DNA from: Penicillus capitatus
Lineage: Eukaryota; Chlorophyta
Assembly (NCBI GenBank): GCA_965649825.1
Contig: OZ287705.1
Span: 124,001 to 188,000 of the forward strand
Length of the DNA: 64,000 nucleotides
Direction: 5' to 3'
Within the stretch, counting starts at the first letter, position 1, and each line of letters begins with the position of its first letter. The notes under the pieces are model-generated. The model was not told where the DNA came from and made no database searches. It saw only the letters and a list, made by a program, of their open reading frames with translations. A program made the translations under genes and the position numbers. This document shows positions 45,310 to 56,500 of this stretch, piece by piece.

Positions 45310-46609
45310 TCACGCGTCTGCATCCTGACACAAGTTCAGGGTATGAATCCATGACACGCTAGGGGAGAAGGTCGCCATCTCTCTTCTCTCGCGTGTCCCT
45401 CGCCTCCGACAATCGGCTCGGCCATTGCCCATCGAGCTTGGCATCGGACTCCTGTCCGTCTGTAATGAATGCGGCGCAGTGCTTTGTGTTCCCATGCAAA
45501 TGCCTTTGCAGCACAACGACGCCGTCATTTTCATTTTCGGCACGGTCCTCCAGCAGAAGGTCTTGACGATATCGTCCTCGCAGCGCCCTGCGCCCTCGAG
45601 AGCCACACGAATGTGCAGTTGGAAGATCAGCTCTTCCATTAACATCGCCTCGTCGTGAGCAGCGCCTCCGCGACGTCGCAGCATCCAGGGCTCCAGCAAT
45701 GCCGTCGTCTCCTTAACGTATGCCCTGTTCTCGGTCTCAGCGATCTGGAGATTTCGCATTCGGCCCATCTGGTGCAGTAGCTGAACATGCGTGACGTTTT
45801 CAATCGGGATGACCGCGTCGTCGATGACGCTCTCCATCCGAATGCGCAGGAGGCAATGCTCGCCTGCTCGTGAACCGAAGACGAATCCGTCATCACTGCA
45901 GCTGTCATGGAACGTCAGCGCCCTCTTGCCTTTCCTGTGCAGCAGCGCCTCTGTCGAACGACCGTTTCGGCGCAGACGCTCCGCTGAGACCTCGACCTTT
46001 ACGCATCTCTCGCTCGAGTCAGCGAAGCGCAAACGGTGCGCGTCCCGAGAACTGCAGCACGCGGATGTCTACACACAAGACAGAGCTCAAGGTACTGCAT
46101 CGTTCGGGGCAGTGTACCTCGCATAGTGTGCTACCGGCGGTCTCTTGTTCAATGTGCAAGTTCCATTCGGAGGAGGTCGGCGTCGCACCTTCACGACAGG
46201 TCTGTCGAATGGAATCGCCCAACGGTCTCGAGATGCACCTTGAGTCTCTGGCTGCACATCGAGGTGCAACTGTCCCCTGGTGTTGTTTGGAATCAAAGGA
46301 CGGTTGATCACAGGCGTAGCCCGGCGAGATTTGTATGGAGCAAAGAGATGGCGTTGACTGGCGCTGCCGATCACGTCAGCTGATTCCTCCTCCTCCGAGT
46401 TACGCGACGGAGCATCCGTGTCGTCGTGACGGTTTCCGTATGTGCCGATGCTGGACGCGAGGCTTGCTTGAACGGAGTACGGCATACCGTACTTCGAATC
46501 CCACCGATACTTGTGACTCGTTCCTAAGACAGAGAACCCACCCCGAGTCTATCGGTATCGAGGCCGCGCAGAAAACGTTTGTCATACCTGCGTCGTCGCT
46601 GCTGGCCAT
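45310..46609 (-). CDS. Divergent protein with the pseudokinase-family C-terminal domain
   Basis: The secure part is the last exon (about 46070-45310), about 240 residues. Its first 150 follow the plan of the shared C-terminal domain: HDSCSDDGFVF at the DDYLPEHPV position, then LLRIRMESV, NVTHVQLLHQMG, KETTALLEP and LIFQLHIRVAL, each matching the order and spacing seen in the gene at 33885. The acceptor is probably the TAG before 46070. Upstream minus-strand frames (46485-46087 and 46609-46400) look coding and lack kinase motifs, but I could not fix the splice sites. This member appears to have no kinase-like domain. Confidence 0.45.
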
Positions 46610-47260
46610 GGTGTCCGGTAGCGCAAAAAATCTGCCTGTGGCCGAATGGCCTTCTGAGGTCAGCCAAGCACGCGTCGTTCCGAGGCGAACGTTTCACGGA
46701 CGGCACAGTGTTGCTCTCCGAAGATAGTATACAGCGCAGGAACCGCGTTTGAGCTGGAGAATCGTTTTATATCCTTAAGCCGAGAAATGACGATGTATGA
46801 CACGGCATGAGATAAGGCATGAAATAAGGATATGTAAACATGAGGCGATTCCTGCTCATATGCCTGCGGAGCAGCTGCGACAGAGTTAAACAGGTGAGAA
46901 GTTCCGCATGCCAGCTGCACAAAACGCAATAAGGCACGACACGTGGCGCCATGCCAATGCATCGGAGGTTGCCGCGTTTAGGACAGCGGATAGCACCAAT
47001 GATGCACATTGGCCTTTGTCTTGCCGTCTTCGTGGCGTTTCCGACCCGAATTCGTACGCAGAAGGACGAGAGTGGCTCGTGGAAAACAGCGAGCGCTGTG
47101 GATTGACCACGGCACATAAGCCATTACTTTATTCATTGAGTGTCCTCCTGTGGTTGCAGCTTTCTTAAGAAGCGCCGCGTGTTGTCGTTTTGAACGGACT
47201 TCGTCCGGGTTGATGTCGTGCACAGACCCATTGTCAGGTGCAGCGTTGTCGAGTTTGTCG
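46610..47260. other. No gene recognised
   Basis: Short frames; it precedes block copy 3. Confidence 0.35.
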
Positions 47261-47713
47261 CTTGGCACTTTCCAATCAGCTTCCTATGGACTCAGCAGGC
47301 AGAAAGTGAATCATTGATTTCGTCGGCGTCCGGCGACAGTACTTAAGATGGCGCAAGTGGCGAATCTCACTATCCGTGCACTCACTGACGAGACTTTCCT
47401 ACTTGCAAGCGCTATGAGGGTCGATCTTTCTTTCGATGTATTCCCACCAATCATCCGAAACCAGTCCTACGGCAAGTTCTTGTAAAGCCTCGTCAAATGC
47501 GTCACTATTTATCTCGCCTCAATTACGTCGAGCAACGCATGCGATTGTTGAGCGAGCAAGCAGAATCGTTCTAAGAGTTGATGTTTAATAGCTTCGATGC
47601 TAGTTACTTGGTTTGTTGTTCTCTATAAACTTGATCTGTTCTTTCTCTAACGATTGCCGATTCGTGTCAGACCCACCCGTTGCTAAAATCTAGTTTCATG
47701 ACAGCGGTAAATC

Positions 47714-49106
47714 TCAAAAGTCTTTCCGGCTAAAGGACAAGTCGTATGCAAGACAGCGGCGACGTCGAGTATTCATTCTGTTTTCGATACACGCTTTGCA
47801 GAAGGTGAAGGTATGCGAACACTTCTGCAGTACCAGGGATTTTCGTCGCGAGCAGCAGATGGTGTTGGTCACTGTGTTGCGCAGACTCTTCGTTTCTTGT
47901 ACTTGATGCACATTCGAATCTGTCAGCGTCCCCGATAGCAGTTTGCGCTTCAAGTCTGCAAATGCCTGTCACAGGCGATCGCGGATGAGGGAGACAGCTG
48001 ATCCGACAGAGAAGAAGCAATGTATTCACGTCGGCTTTCATCTGTGGCACCTGACGCGTTCGTCCAGGCAACTCTCGATTTCGCATCTCGGCTGCTCTTC
48101 GTTGCTCCTCTTTCGTATGTTCGGCTTCTTTAACTAGATGCTGCGACCCATTGTTCTCCTCTTCCGTATTCTCGTTGTACTGATGCGGAGCATCCAACTT
48201 CGCTCAGAGCTTTCGCATCTCATCCTTCGTCTGAATGCGCCGTCCGTCAATCCGATACGAGAGATTCCGCTGCACTTGCTTTAGTTAGCTTTCGCTTCGT
48301 TTCCTCGAGTCCACCTGCTTAATCTGATCGATTCTTTAGCAGCCGATGGCGTGCATCTCGCTGCATCTTGTGAGGATCTCCACATGCTCCGCGAATGACT
48401 TTGTTACTCCCAGGCGCGTCGAAGTCTGGAACAACACTCCATCTCGTACAGCTATCTAACTCGCTTCCCTTCACCTTCGCGTTCTTTCGTTTTAGATCCC
48501 CGATCATGTTGTCGTTCCGTCGCAGTTCCTTTCATGAGCTCTTCATTTTGAGCCTGGGACTTCGCGTAAGCTTGAGCTGTTTGCTACAGTCGCACATCTG
48601 TCACATCACCAGTCACCATGTGAACATCCTGCTCACACCGAATACTCCTTGAAGGTAGCCATTGAGTTGCTTCTGCTCTTCTAGTTCTCCTTCGCGGTTG
48701 TTGCTCGTGCGCTTCATCTCCTCCATCTCCACGTTCAGCTGGTTCGGCCGCTCCCTTAACTTTCATTCCTTCGCGAACTGTCCACTTCCTTCAGGTGTCT
48801 GCTGTCTTCGCACGTGATCTCCACTTCCTCCATGTTCATCTTCAGGGAGGAATTCGCACGCTCGGTGTTGCGGTCGCAGGCGATGGATTCTGCTTCCCCC
48901 GACCTGGCTTCCGACGCCTCGCTTCTCAGCCCCATCTGTGCGAATTCGGCTTTCTGAGCCCCGACTGTCTCCGACAGTTGCTTGTTCCGAATGTTCGGCA
49001 CTTTTACCCGCTGCTCAGCACCTTCGCTCATCGTCGATAGAAACCCAGAAACGTCAGTCAAAAAAATCGAACGAATAATCAGCAGCAGATCACGTCCGAA
49101 CGTCAC
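47714..49106 (-). pseudogene. BRE1-like coiled-coil/RING gene, degenerate (copy 3)
   Basis: The RING-like frame 47953-47714 differs from copy 2 by only a few residues and shares its defects (CC in place of the first CxxC, Tyr at the last Cys, duplicated TF). Coiled-coil pieces are clearer than in copy 2: the frame 49106-48756 includes NKQLSETVGAQKAEF and ANSSLKMNMEEVEITCED. A 33-bp insertion relative to copy 2 near 48090-48120 adds residues EHTKEEQRRA. Still not one continuous frame. Confidence 0.45.
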
Positions 49107-49136
49107 ATCTGACGGAGGACGGTGGAAAGGCCCACG

Positions 49137-50822
49137 ATGCTCCGCTCTGTGCGAAACTACGCCAGCGTCGGGCGTTGGCTCTTCCGTTCGCGTTTCTTCA
49201 CCGTCCTGCCAACGCCTTTTGCCGACAAAGACGTCGCCCCGACCCGATCTGCTGTTTCGCCAGTCATTCCGCTTTACCCTACTTCACCCAGATGCCCATC
49301 CCACATGCCAAAACGCATTGACGCCAAGACGACGCTGTGCTGGACAGGCGCGATGCAACTTCGCGGATTGCATGCCGCTTCAGAGGGGCATCAAGAGGTC
49401 GACGATTTCCTGCACAAGAGAATCCGTCTACCCAAAACCCCTGCTGATTTTTTTAACACCATGGAACATTTAATGCGCACGCGCTCTTACTCTGACATCC
49501 CATATTTCTTCAAAAAGATGAAGACTGATGCCATCCCGATCGATAGGAAAACCTATATAACCGTCATGAAAGCTTACTCGCGAATGAGCAATGTCGACAT
49601 GGTGAAACAGCTTTTTGACGAAGCCGTGACGTCAGGGATGAAGCTAAACAAGTACATGTTCAATACCCTCATCTACGCCTATGCAAACACTGGCGATGTT
49701 CACGCTGCATTCGAGATTTTAGACCAGATGCAGAAGGACTATAAGATTCCGCCCGATCACGCGACATATCGTTCGCTGATCAGTGTCTGCAACAAAGGGA
49801 GAGATGTGGATCGTGCAAGAGAGACATTTGATGAAATGGTCCAGAAATTTGGAGACGTTGTGCGAGGGTTCAATGGTATGATGGAGGTCTATGCCGAAAA
49901 CGCCGACAGTGACACTGGTGAGGCGTACCTGGAGGAATGCAAGAAGTTAATGGCATCGATCAAATCGAAGCAGATCAAACCCCAAACGTTCACCTACCTG
50001 CCTCTGATCACACTGTCTGGCAAACTGGGACGGAGGGACGAAGCGCTGGGTTACCTGAAGGAGTCTGTCGGCAGCGAAGTGGAGGAACCCAATCTCGCCT
50101 CGTTTGATTACATCCTCCAATCGCTGGTGGATTTGGAGCTAACGGACGAGGAGGTTGAGAAGCATATCGTCTACTGTCTCGATCGTATGAAGGAGCTTGG
50201 GCTATGGCCAACCCATCTTACATTCGAAGGCATTTTACAGCTCTACGAGAAAAAGGGGGATCTGAACAAGGCGTTAAGATTCTTGAACAAATTGCCTACA
50301 AAGAACAGAGACGACATCGGCCGCAACGGAGGTACCTTTGCAGCGCAGTTCGATGCCATTCAGCGTCTGTGGGAGAGTGGTGCCTATACGCAGGAAGAAG
50401 CTCTGACGAAGGTATCCGAGGTGGTCGAAAAGATGAGGTCCTTGCGCGTCTTCTTGACGAACCGTGGCTACAAGACATGGTTTACCATGTGTCTCAAGGC
50501 ATCCGATGTGGAGCTGGCGCATGAGTGCTGGCACGATTTTACTGGACAGGATCGCTGGCCATCTGTCGGGATGACAGAGTCCCTGATTCGACTCTTATTG
50601 GATGATGATCGTTTGGACGATGCCGTGCAAGTGATGAAAAAGGCTGTGCAGAGGAATAGAAAGATTGCACCTGACCAAGGTGCGTATGAGGCAGTGTTGG
50701 CACAGTGTGCTGCGAAGGGCGACGCGAAGAACGCGAAGATCGTTTATAAATACATGAAGAAAGCGAGAGTGAGACCGAGTAGAACGGTTTACAAATACTT
50801 GAGAGCTTTGGAGCTGGATTGA
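49137..50822 (+). CDS. P-class pentatricopeptide repeat protein (copy 3)
   Basis: The first ATG gives 561 residues; the frame is open five codons further upstream from a GTG, which I do not use because this ATG matches the start of the other copies (LRSVRNYASVGRWLF). PPR helices run through the protein, for example MFNTLIYAYANTGDVHAAFEI and FTYLPLITLSGKLGRRDEAL. Residues 150-260 are nearly identical to copy 2, while the N-terminal 110 and C-terminal 200 are the most divergent of the three. The changed repeats would alter RNA specificity if the usual PPR code applies. Confidence 0.9.
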   Translation: MLRSVRNYASVGRWLFRSRFFTVLPTPFADKDVAPTRSAVSPVIPLYPTSPRCPSHMPKRIDAKTTLCWTGAMQLRGLHAASEGHQEVDDFLHKRIRLPKTPADFFNTMEHLMRTRSYSDIPYFFKKMKTDAIPIDRKTYITVMKAYSRMSNVDMVKQLFDEAVTSGMKLNKYMFNTLIYAYANTGDVHAAFEILDQMQKDYKIPPDHATYRSLISVCNKGRDVDRARETFDEMVQKFGDVVRGFNGMMEVYAENADSDTGEAYLEECKKLMASIKSKQIKPQTFTYLPLITLSGKLGRRDEALGYLKESVGSEVEEPNLASFDYILQSLVDLELTDEEVEKHIVYCLDRMKELGLWPTHLTFEGILQLYEKKGDLNKALRFLNKLPTKNRDDIGRNGGTFAAQFDAIQRLWESGAYTQEEALTKVSEVVEKMRSLRVFLTNRGYKTWFTMCLKASDVELAHECWHDFTGQDRWPSVGMTESLIRLLLDDDRLDDAVQVMKKAVQRNRKIAPDQGAYEAVLAQCAAKGDAKNAKIVYKYMKKARVRPSRTVYKYLRALELD

Positions 50823-50959
50823 GATGATCTGTTTTGGCCGATGTTGCAAAAGAGTGACATTTTAACGCAGGGAAAAGTTAATGTATCGCGTTTGTTGCCG
50901 CACGTTTCGTTACCCTTGAAGATTCATCCGTGTCCAAATCCGACGCATTTCAAAGCAAT

Positions 50960-51300
50960 GACGTATATGAAGCATGCGTCTAAAGCGAGCGGAGCTTTCT
51001 CCGTCGGTCAGGTGTTCGTCCAAGACGACGTTGATGTCCGCGCAGAGAATAGGAATACGCAAGTGCTGTGGTAAACATTGCGCTGCGAAGACAACGCGAC
51101 GCTCGAGACGCCTCAGACGGAGCGGATGTCGACATAGAAACCGCTGGAGAGGGCGCCGTCATCGCTGATCGGTAAGAAACGTTTCATCATCTGCACGCCG
51201 TTCACTGTAGACGTGTCAGACAGCCATCCTTCATCGAATCTACACACAATGATGCGGAATCGACGATGCCGACGCTTCGCGGTTGGTCTTGACAAGCGCC
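50960..51300 (+). pseudogene. Relic of pseudokinase 5' exons in block 3
   Basis: The stretch AGGAATACGCAAGTGCTGTG and the following AAACATTGCGCTGCGAAGAC align with exon 2 of the gene at 30346. Next come the ACCGCTGGAGAGGGCGCCGT and CATCTGCACGCCGTTCACTG stretches. No C-lobe follows, and the frame is broken. Confidence 0.5.
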
Positions 51301-52054
51301 GGCTTCCAATCTGTCGGACAACTTTGCTGTCGCTCTAGTACGAATAGCACCCACACCATCGCGCATCGCATTCGCGACACGTAGATACATTGACATGGCG
51401 TCCACCATGGGGCTTTACCGTTCTCTTACCCGCCGTGTCTCTTTGCTCTAACGTCGTTTCATCGGCCGACTGAATCCGCAGATCCGTCTGTCAGGCATTC
51501 ACCCCTGCGATTACCGTAGCGGATAATTGGCCATCTATCTGATTCCTTTTCCTGCAAGTGGTCTTTACACAGTGACAAAGGGAAACTGAGTTCTAGCTTA
51601 CAATGTTGGTGGTCGGCGTTTGTCTAGATGTCACAGTTGGAATACATTTGAGGCTCGGACAGGTGTCTGTCCTTTACCTAGAAGTCGACAATCTTACCCC
51701 CCCGCGTCAAAAGGCTCTTCGACAATGTTGTCCCCCGTACGTCAAGAGGTTCTTCATCTCTATGGTGACTTAGCTACGAAACAAGCACCTACCATTTATA
51801 CTGAACACAATATGTGACGCGCTATCAGATAGTTTACTCCTGGGCGTTCGTAATGGGAGGACGGATACCGTGAACCGTCCTTTATTGTTAATGAATTTGA
51901 TGACTTCGGTTGAAATGAAATGAATGGTATTGAGGAGGACAGACATATAGACGATCTGTCTGACCAGGAAACCGAATGACGGTTAGTGTTGAAGCGTTTC
52001 GTGATGTGTCTGTGTTCGAGTACTCCAGAGTAGCAACCGCTTGAGACGGATGGC
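51301..52054. other. No gene recognised
   Basis: 3' flank between the relic (plus) and the convergent pseudokinase gene (minus). Confidence 0.4.
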
Positions 52055-53527
52055 TCAGGCATTTATGTTGTGCGCCGCCTGATTCTCGAACATCTTCAAA
52101 AAGCGATGAAGTCGCAATCGAGCGCGAGCATGCACGATTTTGCAGTAGATGGTATGAGACATCTCGATTTCTCGCAAAATCGGAGCGCTGAACAAAACTC
52201 GAAGGTTCACGGTCAGTGCGACATACTTGCGATCTGTGAGTCCAAAGTAAGGCGAGATGACATGCATTTTCTTCGACAGGAATCTGGAAGGCTGCAGAAA
52301 AGCCATGACTTCAGTGGTCTTTCCCTGGCGGCGCTGGACCGTCTCCAGCTCGACGCCATCTTCATCCACCAGCTCGACGGTGCACCGCACGATGCGTTCG
52401 ATCGCGACGGGCGATTGTTGATCCAGTGTGATGCGGAGCGTCAGCCGGGCGTCGTGTTCGAGGCGCAGAATGTGGACGGGATGCTCCGGCAAGAAATCAT
52501 CATAGAATCGCAGCACCTCTTGGGTGTCTCTCAGATGAAAGGGCGACGAAGGGTTGCTCGATTTCAGAAAACACGCCACGTGCGATGTCAGCGAGATATG
52601 GTTATTGACGATCAACCGCCACGCCCATTGTGGCACACTTGAGAGCTGGGCATCGGGTTGTCCCTGCGAGCAGGTCCATGATCGGGAGGGAGCGCATTGC
52701 GTGACGTACCGAATCGAACGGGATGTTATCTTTGTGATCGATGTTCGCTGCGATCGATACGAAGATCCTATCAGCGAGGGCCTGGACGGCTGTGGGTCTT
52801 GCGTTCGGCGCCGTCGTGATCAGGCTCTGAACGAAACGTAGTATCTGCTCTTCGTCGCTAAATGCCGTTCTATAGCGTCCATCGGCGGAATCTGGCAGGT
52901 TTAGAATCTGGCGTCGGCGACAGATCTCCGCACGTCGTACTCCGATCCAGCTTTGCAGCTGAAGGGCATCGCGAACGGTAGAACCTAAACGGCAGCAAGG
53001 GATTGTCGATGAGCGAAGCAAGGGATGCGACGTTCGGTACAGGTGAGGAGTTCGAAAGCAATGATACCCAAAGACCACATATCGGCGGCGGGGTCGAGCT
53101 GGATGCGTGCTTGGCTGTGTTGGATGGCCTGTGCGATTTCCGGAGCGAAGTAACGGTTCGGGAGGCAAGAGGCGGATCTCCATTTCTCCACACACGGTTT
53201 ATGCTCTAAATCCACAAATCTCCAACAGACGTCCGAGGAATGCCGCACAAAGCTCGAAGGCGCTAAGGAACCATGGGTCATGCTCCTCTCGTGCAAGCTC
53301 TTCACGAGTTCACCGATCTGCGACATCGACCCCGGCGTCGGAGGCAGAACAACAATCAACGGTATCCCTACTTCATAAAGGACGCTACATCGTTGCGAAA
53401 AACTCGTACGATAGTCGTTCATAAAATGTTGCAGAGTACAGCTTTCTGTTGCGAGTATCTGGTCCAGAGATGACGTCTCGTCATTGTTTACCGCATCCGT
53501 GTCCCTAGGCAGATCGATCTTCACCAA
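52055..53527 (-). CDS. Predicted pseudokinase with C-terminal domain; N-lobe unresolved
   Basis: Secure exons: 53317-53041, 52984-52710 and 52663-52055. An earlier exon ends at 53372 and starts upstream of about 53480. The introns are 54, 56 and 46 nt, at the same positions as in the gene at 33885; one exon length (277) is identical. The catalytic loop is THGSLAPSSFV and the DFG position FVDLEHK, so HRD Asp is Ser. FAPEIAQA and DMWSLGIIAFELL are kept. The C-terminal domain starts FYDDFLPEHPVHIL. The N-lobe should lie at 53530-53940, where minus-strand frames are open, but I see no ATP-Lys motif and could not settle the exons. Confidence 0.7.
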
Positions 53528-56500
53528 ATGCGACGGACTTATGCTGCTTTGTTACATCGACGGACGCGTTCGAGTGTGTTCAGGCGATATGGAGGAAGGG
53601 CACACCTGCTGCGATGCATTCAAGGCGGCGGTGTCGAACTGTTGGCGAACAGCATCCGATAACGGTTCGTCTGCGGATAGGTAGAGACTATCTCTACTGG
53701 CAGGGGCTTGGTCTTCTTGCTGGGATGAGGCGAAGGATGCGTGGTATGGGTGCAAGGTCGATGACGGCGACAGGCCGCTCTGGCGTTTATCCGATGTGTT
53801 TTGAGAAAAATCAACAGGCTGTTCGTGCCCGTCTGTTTTTCTCAAGTAGACCACAGACCGACGCATGTCCGGCGTCGGAGACTGCATTCCGGCAATACGG
53901 GGCAGTCGAAGGCCGTTCGCTGTCCTCTGGCCACGCAACGCGATGTCGCTTGGTGTGCTTCTGGAAAACGCATTTCGTCGCGCGGCGGCCGACGCGCTTC
54001 CTTTACCATTGGCGTCTGTCCTTCGGCCGCTATCTGCCGTGCGTTAACGCTTTCTTATATTCGACGGTTGCAGAACGGGAAAGGCATTACCTGATACGTG
54101 GCGGGCAGGAGTCATGTGCGCACGGTTTACTGCTTAAGTTTTGGGCACTAGAGACACGCGTTACGATTAAGAACGGGAGCGCTTCAAGGTTTTTAGGCCG
54201 TTACCGTTCAATTGAGAATGGGCTTCTGGTGCCTTAAGGGTCCTGTGGGAGGAACCTTAAGAAGGCCAGGAGGTGGTCTTCAAAATCAGGGGGTCGGAAA
54301 GGAAGCGCTCTTCGGGCAAGTGGTCCGCCCGTGTGACAGTTAATGGAATATTCCTCACAAAAGGAACCAAAGGTGATGCGTTCAGGAACAAGTAAGGAGA
54401 CGCGGTGCGAATAAGAAATATGACAAATGGCTGAAGTGGGGCAGCGCTTAAAGGTGGTGGCGGTTTTGCGTCGAACCGTTTATTCAATAAGGTGAACCTT
54501 GCGTGCAGTTCTCTGAAGAGTCATGGATGGCGGCAGTTTCTCCGACGGTCGGGTGACGGGTGCGAAGATTATTCAATTGCAATTCTGATGGTTCAAGCAG
54601 CTGACTCTTATGATACCATCCTTACTAACGTTTACTCATATAAAGCAGACGAATAAGTGCATTAAAGACGTAACCGGTCAAACTATCTGGCCTGGTTGTA
54701 TGCCCTGACCACCAATGTGGACCGACGCTTTGGGTGGATTGCTGACACGGGTCTGTCTCTAAGAGGGCCCTCATAAGAAGCAACGACGTTTTAAGTCTTT
54801 TCTCATAAAGACCGCGAATGAACGTATAGCAGAATAAACCGTAGAACGCTGCTAAGGAAACCATGCGTGCATCTCAGTTCTTTAGCGCAGACGACGTGAC
54901 GAGCGGCTTTGATACGACGGACATCATCGCCTGCCTTCCATTCGGCAAGATACGGCGTATGCGTGTAAGTAAGTCTGTTTGCTTGAGGTCGTTGTCTGCA
55001 ACGGACAGCAGCGTTAGCCACGCATCCATCGCCAACTGTTTCAACCTCTACGCTTCAGATATCCAGCAATGCCTAAGCGACAACGTCGCGTCGAGGCAGT
55101 CTTCTTCCTTAATGGTCCCTTCGTTTGACTTGGGCGACGCGTTTCTGGAAGCAGACGTCTCAGAAATGCAAGACACAGACGCTCACTTCATGTCCTGTCA
55201 GCCATCGACCGACAAAGCACGTTTAACACCCGTTAAATGCTAACGTGCTGCCAAGGTTGACAGACATTCGTGACAGGCAGGCAACAAAGAGAGAGATGGG
55301 TTTGGTCTGTGTCTTCATCGATCGGACGAACGGCCGCTGGAGTCGCAAGAGTGAAGAAATCTGCACGTGTGCACTCTGTCCTGTCCCACAAGGAATGCAC
55401 TCGACATCCACGGCTCCCCTGTTTATCTCATCTTCCTGTGCGTTCTTTGAACATAGTCAACAGAATTCAGTCAAAACAGGCTCAGTCTCTGTAAGCCCGT
55501 CGACTTCCTCAGCTTCAGTTGGGGTCCATAACAACACGCTGTGCTGCAGCGACTGCCTCGCGACGCCGTCAGGCTTCCTGTAAAGATAAGAAGTTATACG
55601 CCGCACAAAGGAAGCGTGACAGGGATGCTTGTGTCGATACGTCGACGGTATCTGCCTCTCCCTAGTCGTCGCGCTGAGAGCCCAACGGCTTTCCTTATGC
55701 CATTCAAATCGTATCCCAACTTCCTACTGATCACATGGAATCAGCAGGCATCCATGGCGGCAACGCGTCCGTCCAGTAAAGCGGTTGAACGCAGTAGGTT
55801 GTGTGGACGAATACATTCAACGTCTTGTTACGTGACTAGCCAGTCCGTCGTCACGTGTTGCTCTTTTGTTTTTCTCGTACAGCTGTCCTATATCTTCGCC
55901 GTATAGGAGTCTCGAGTGGAGAGTCGGGAGGAGGGCGCATATCCTGGACCTATTGCTTTGCACTGGTTCATTTTCCCCGAACAGACACCAGCCGCTGACA
56001 AGACTGACGACAAAAGACGAACAATAAGAGAGATGGGCACGACACGGAACACTTTGCCACCAACAAACGAACCGCACGTCGGTGTACAGCAAGGTAAGCA
56101 TGTGACACACGGTTGAGTGTGGGGTCAGGTCGAACCACGTACGTCGTTTGAGTCCGCCCATGGCGTTGCTTCTGTCACAACTCTCGTTTTTAACGCGAAC
56201 GGGAATTCCATTCGTCAACAGTGCCTCAAGGTTACGTGGCATTGTCGTACATACTGAAGGCTTCAGTGGAGACGACGTTCGGAGTGGGCTCTCCGTCGAT
56301 GGCACCCAAGCAGCGTCTCCCGTGCCGTCCTTGCAAGATCCAGAAAGTACATCCGAAGTAAGACCATCCACCTGTCGCGCCGTTCAGTCCATTCCACTTG
56401 CTAGAAACTGAGAAGGTCTTGTGGATGAGAGATGACTGCCAGCCGAATGAGAAGATCCACGTGCTGAAACTCAACGAGAAATATCTCCCGTGCATTGCGT

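Larger units (their letters stand above)
47260..51300 (+). repeat. Segmental duplication, block copy 3
   Basis: Same order as copies 1 and 2. Similarity to copy 2 starts near 47260 (TTCCTATGGACT) and continues through the BRE1-like pseudogene, the PPR gene and a pseudokinase N-lobe relic. Confidence 0.85.

Noticed and set aside
53614-54237. 207-codon plus-strand frame
   Set aside because: It is antisense to the likely N-terminal exons of the pseudokinase at 52055 and has no motif.
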